Assembly (NCBI GenBank): GCA_022844585.1
Contig: JALHLM010000356.1
Span: 1-6,576 of the forward strand
Direction: 5' to 3'
Length of the DNA: 6,576 nucleotides
From: Pirellulales bacterium
GTDB lineage: Bacteria; Planctomycetota; Planctomycetia; Pirellulales; JALHLM01
Position 1 is the first letter of the stretch; each line of letters begins with the position of its first letter. The notes below the pieces were generated by a model that was not told the origin of the DNA, searched no databases, and saw only the letters and a program-made list of their open reading frames with translations. Both the position numbers and the translations under genes were made by a program. Below are positions 4,507 to 6,576 of this stretch, one piece after another.

Positions 4507-6576
4507 ATGTCCGTGACGCTGAAGCCGCTGATCCTGGAGCTTCGCGAAGAGCTAGCGGAAGGGCGGCGCAAAATTCGCCAGTCGCACGATCGCGGCACGC
4601 CCGGCGCGCAGGTTTGTCATGCGTTGACCGACCTAGTCGACATGGTGGTCGAGCGGGTCTATCAGCAGACGTTGGCAGACCTCGATCCGAACGGGCAGCT
4701 CAAGCTTGCCGCGGCTGCCACGTTGGTCCCGCACGGCGGCTACGGCCGGCGCGATATGGCGCCGCACTCCGACGTCGATTTGATGATCTTGCACGAAACC
4801 GGCGAGAGCGGCGCGATCGAGGCGCTCGCACAGCGAATGTTGAGGGACCTGTTCGACATTGGTCTCGTGGTCGGGCAAAGCGTCCGCACTGTGGCGCAGG
4901 CTTGTAACCTCGCCAGGGAAGACGCGACGATCCTCACGTCGCTCGCCGAAGCACGGTATCTCGCCGGCAACGAGGAGCTATTCACGCGCTTCAGCACTCG
5001 CTTCGAACAGCAAATGCGTCGCGGCCGCGCGGGCGTGTTGACTCGCATCGCGGCCGCCCGGGAAGACGAGCGCAACGACTTTGGCGAAACCGTGTACCTG
5101 CTTGAGCCGAACATCAAGCGCTCGCGTGGGGCGCTGCGCGATCTTCAGATGCTGCGCTGGCTCGGCAGCGTGCGGTACGGCGTGCAAGACGCCGACGGGC
5201 TGCGGCTTCGCGGATTGATCTCGGAGCTGGATTACAAGTCGGTGAAGCGCGCGCACGAGTTTTTGCTCCGATTGCGCAACGAGATGCACTTCCATCAGGA
5301 CAAGCCAAACGATTCGCTGGATCGCGTGGAACAGTTGCGAATCGCCGAGCAGTTCGGCTACGCCGGGCATCACGGGCTGCTGCCGGTGGAAGTTTTCATG
5401 CGCGATTACTTCCGCCTCACGAGCGAGGTGAGCGACATCGTGTCGCGCTTTGCGGTCCGCGCGCGAACGCAACAAGCCTGGCGAAAGCTCGCGGCGCCGT
5501 TGTGGAGCCATCGCTTCGAAGGCGATTTCCTCGTCGGCCCGGGATCGATCGCGGCCAGCGAACGTGCGTTGCCGAAGATTACGGGGAGTCTCGCCCAGAT
5601 TCTCCGGCTCTGCGACGTCGCCAATCTGTATGACAAGCCGATCCACCATGAAACCATGGAGGCGATCCGCGCTGCAGTCCCCAAATTGCCCGATGAGCTC
5701 GACGAGGCCGCCGCGTCGCGTTTCCGTTCGCTGCTCTCGCAGCCCGCCCGACTGGGCGAGCTGTTGCGGTCGCTCCACAGCATGGGCGTGTTGGAAAAGA
5801 TCATCCCGGAGTTTGATCACGCGCGCTGCTTGCTGCAATTTAATCAATACCACAAATACACGGTCGACGAGCATAGCTTTCGCGCGGTGGAACATGCCAC
5901 GGAGTTCCGGTTGGATCCAGCCTTGTTTGGCGATATTTACCGGGGCCTCAAGCGCAAGTGGCTGCTGCACCTCGCGCTGTTGCTTCACGACTTGGGCAAG
6001 GGCTACGAAGAGGATCATTCCGAAGTCGGCAAGCGGATCGCTGAATCGAGCGCGGCCCGATTGCACCTCAACGAGCGCGATACGGCGGCGCTCAGTTATC
6101 TGGTTCACAAACATTTGATGATGTCGCACCTGGCGTTTCGGCGCGACACCGGCGACGAGCAGGTCGTCGTGCAGTTCGCCGTCGACGTCGGTTCGCCGGA
6201 ACTGCTGCAGATGCTGGTCTTGCTCACGGCATCGGACCTGGCCGCCGTGGGGCCGGGCGTGTTGAACGCCTGGAAAGTCGAAGTGCTCGGCGAGCTTTAT
6301 CACCGCACCATGCGTCATCTCGCCGGCGACGCCCCGGCATCGAAGACCGATCAGCGCCTGCACGAACGCCGTCAGCAGGTGCTCGAGTTGCTCAAGAACG
6401 CGCCGCAGCCGGGTTGGTATGAGCGACAATTGGAGGCGCTGCCGAAGCGGTATTTGCTCGCCGGCAGCGCCGACGAAGTCGCCGCAGCGCTACGCGAATT
6501 GGGCACGGTCGCCAAACACGGCGTGATCGCCCGTGGCCGGTATTTGGCCGATCGCGGCGCGGTGGAATACACGATC
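4507..6576 (+). CDS. glnD: [Protein-PII] uridylyltransferase/uridylyl-removing enzyme GlnD, 3' partial
   Basis: Open for 690 codons to the window end. The enzyme attaches UMP to PII Tyr51 when glutamine is low and removes it when glutamine is high. The nucleotidyltransferase domain has GGYGRRDMAPHSDVDL (77-92) with metal aspartates D89 and D91; E. coli has GGYGRGEL. The family block LEPNIKRSRGALRDLQMLRW starts at residue 199. The HD hydrolase domain shows HKYTVDEH (449-456), the H494-D495 pair in LLHDLGKG, and HKH (534-536). The sequence ends near GAVEYTI, where the two glutamine-sensing ACT domains should begin; family members run roughly 850-900 residues, so about 170-200 are missing. ATG 4507 fits homology but has no clear Shine-Dalgarno. 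TTG at 4501 is an alternative, and the frame is open further upstream. The preceding 101 bases hold a T-rich stretch (4459-4478) and no convincing promoter or terminator. Confidence 0.95.
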   Translation, partial: MSVTLKPLILELREELAEGRRKIRQSHDRGTPGAQVCHALTDLVDMVVERVYQQTLADLDPNGQLKLAAAATLVPHGGYGRRDMAPHSDVDLMILHETGESGAIEALAQRMLRDLFDIGLVVGQSVRTVAQACNLAREDATILTSLAEARYLAGNEELFTRFSTRFEQQMRRGRAGVLTRIAAAREDERNDFGETVYLLEPNIKRSRGALRDLQMLRWLGSVRYGVQDADGLRLRGLISELDYKSVKRAHEFLLRLRNEMHFHQDKPNDSLDRVEQLRIAEQFGYAGHHGLLPVEVFMRDYFRLTSEVSDIVSRFAVRARTQQAWRKLAAPLWSHRFEGDFLVGPGSIAASERALPKITGSLAQILRLCDVANLYDKPIHHETMEAIRAAVPKLPDELDEAAASRFRSLLSQPARLGELLRSLHSMGVLEKIIPEFDHARCLLQFNQYHKYTVDEHSFRAVEHATEFRLDPALFGDIYRGLKRKWLLHLALLLHDLGKGYEEDHSEVGKRIAESSAARLHLNERDTAALSYLVHKHLMMSHLAFRRDTGDEQVVVQFAVDVGSPELLQMLVLLTASDLAAVGPGVLNAWKVEVLGELYHRTMRHLAGDAPASKTDQRLHERRQQVLELLKNAPQPGWYERQLEALPKRYLLAGSADEVAAALRELGTVAKHGVIARGRYLADRGAVEYTI

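Noticed and set aside
4614..4907. 97-codon + frame near the start of glnD
   Set aside because: Different frame from glnD, arginine-rich shadow translation; the glnD frame carries the nucleotidyltransferase motif over the same bases.
4978..6429. Long open frame of 483 codons on the - strand
   Set aside because: It lies wholly opposite glnD, whose product has clear GlnD motifs throughout. In GC-rich genes the antisense frame often stays open by codon bias. Its translation shows no recognisable domain.
1..6576. Mobile elements, CRISPR arrays, tRNA/rRNA genes, defence systems
   Set aside because: Looked for on both strands; no transposase, terminal inverted repeats with target duplications, regularly spaced repeats or RNA-gene signatures were seen.

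Overview
The window is GC-rich by eye and all recognisable genes lie on the + strand. It most likely comes from a member of the Planctomycetota, perhaps near Pirellulales. This is an inference from the first gene, a CotH-kinase-like secreted protein with lamin-tail domains and dockerin-type repeats, an architecture I associate with that phylum, and from the GC-rich sequence. No ribosomal RNA or other decisive marker is present.

Layout: (1) 1-2295, the 3' portion of a large CotH / lamin-tail / dockerin protein, probably begun before the window. (2) 2296-2519, an intergenic region that ends the first gene and carries the 5' leader of the next one. The leader shows two adjacent stem-loops and a 10-base perfect complement to the amt ribosome binding site. 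(3) 2520-3986, amt, an ammonium channel with signal peptide and PII-binding tail. (4) 4067-4405, glnB/glnK, a PII signal protein with an intact T-loop. (5) 4507-6576, glnD, the PII uridylyltransferase/uridylyl-removing enzyme, cut off by the window end just before its C-terminal ACT domains.

The last three genes form one nitrogen-sensing circuit. GlnD reads glutamine through its ACT domains and adds or removes UMP on PII Tyr51. PII reads 2-oxoglutarate and ATP/ADP and, when unmodified, binds and closes the Amt channel. Spacings of 80 and 101 bases with no convincing terminator between them suggest co-transcription. The protein-coding content is otherwise conventional.

The one feature I consider worth real follow-up is the amt leader. 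Its bases can form mutually exclusive structures, one of which buries the Shine-Dalgarno sequence. This is what a cis-acting translational switch would look like, but it is seen here in one sequence only and no ligand is known. No mobile elements, CRISPR arrays, tRNAs or rRNAs were seen.
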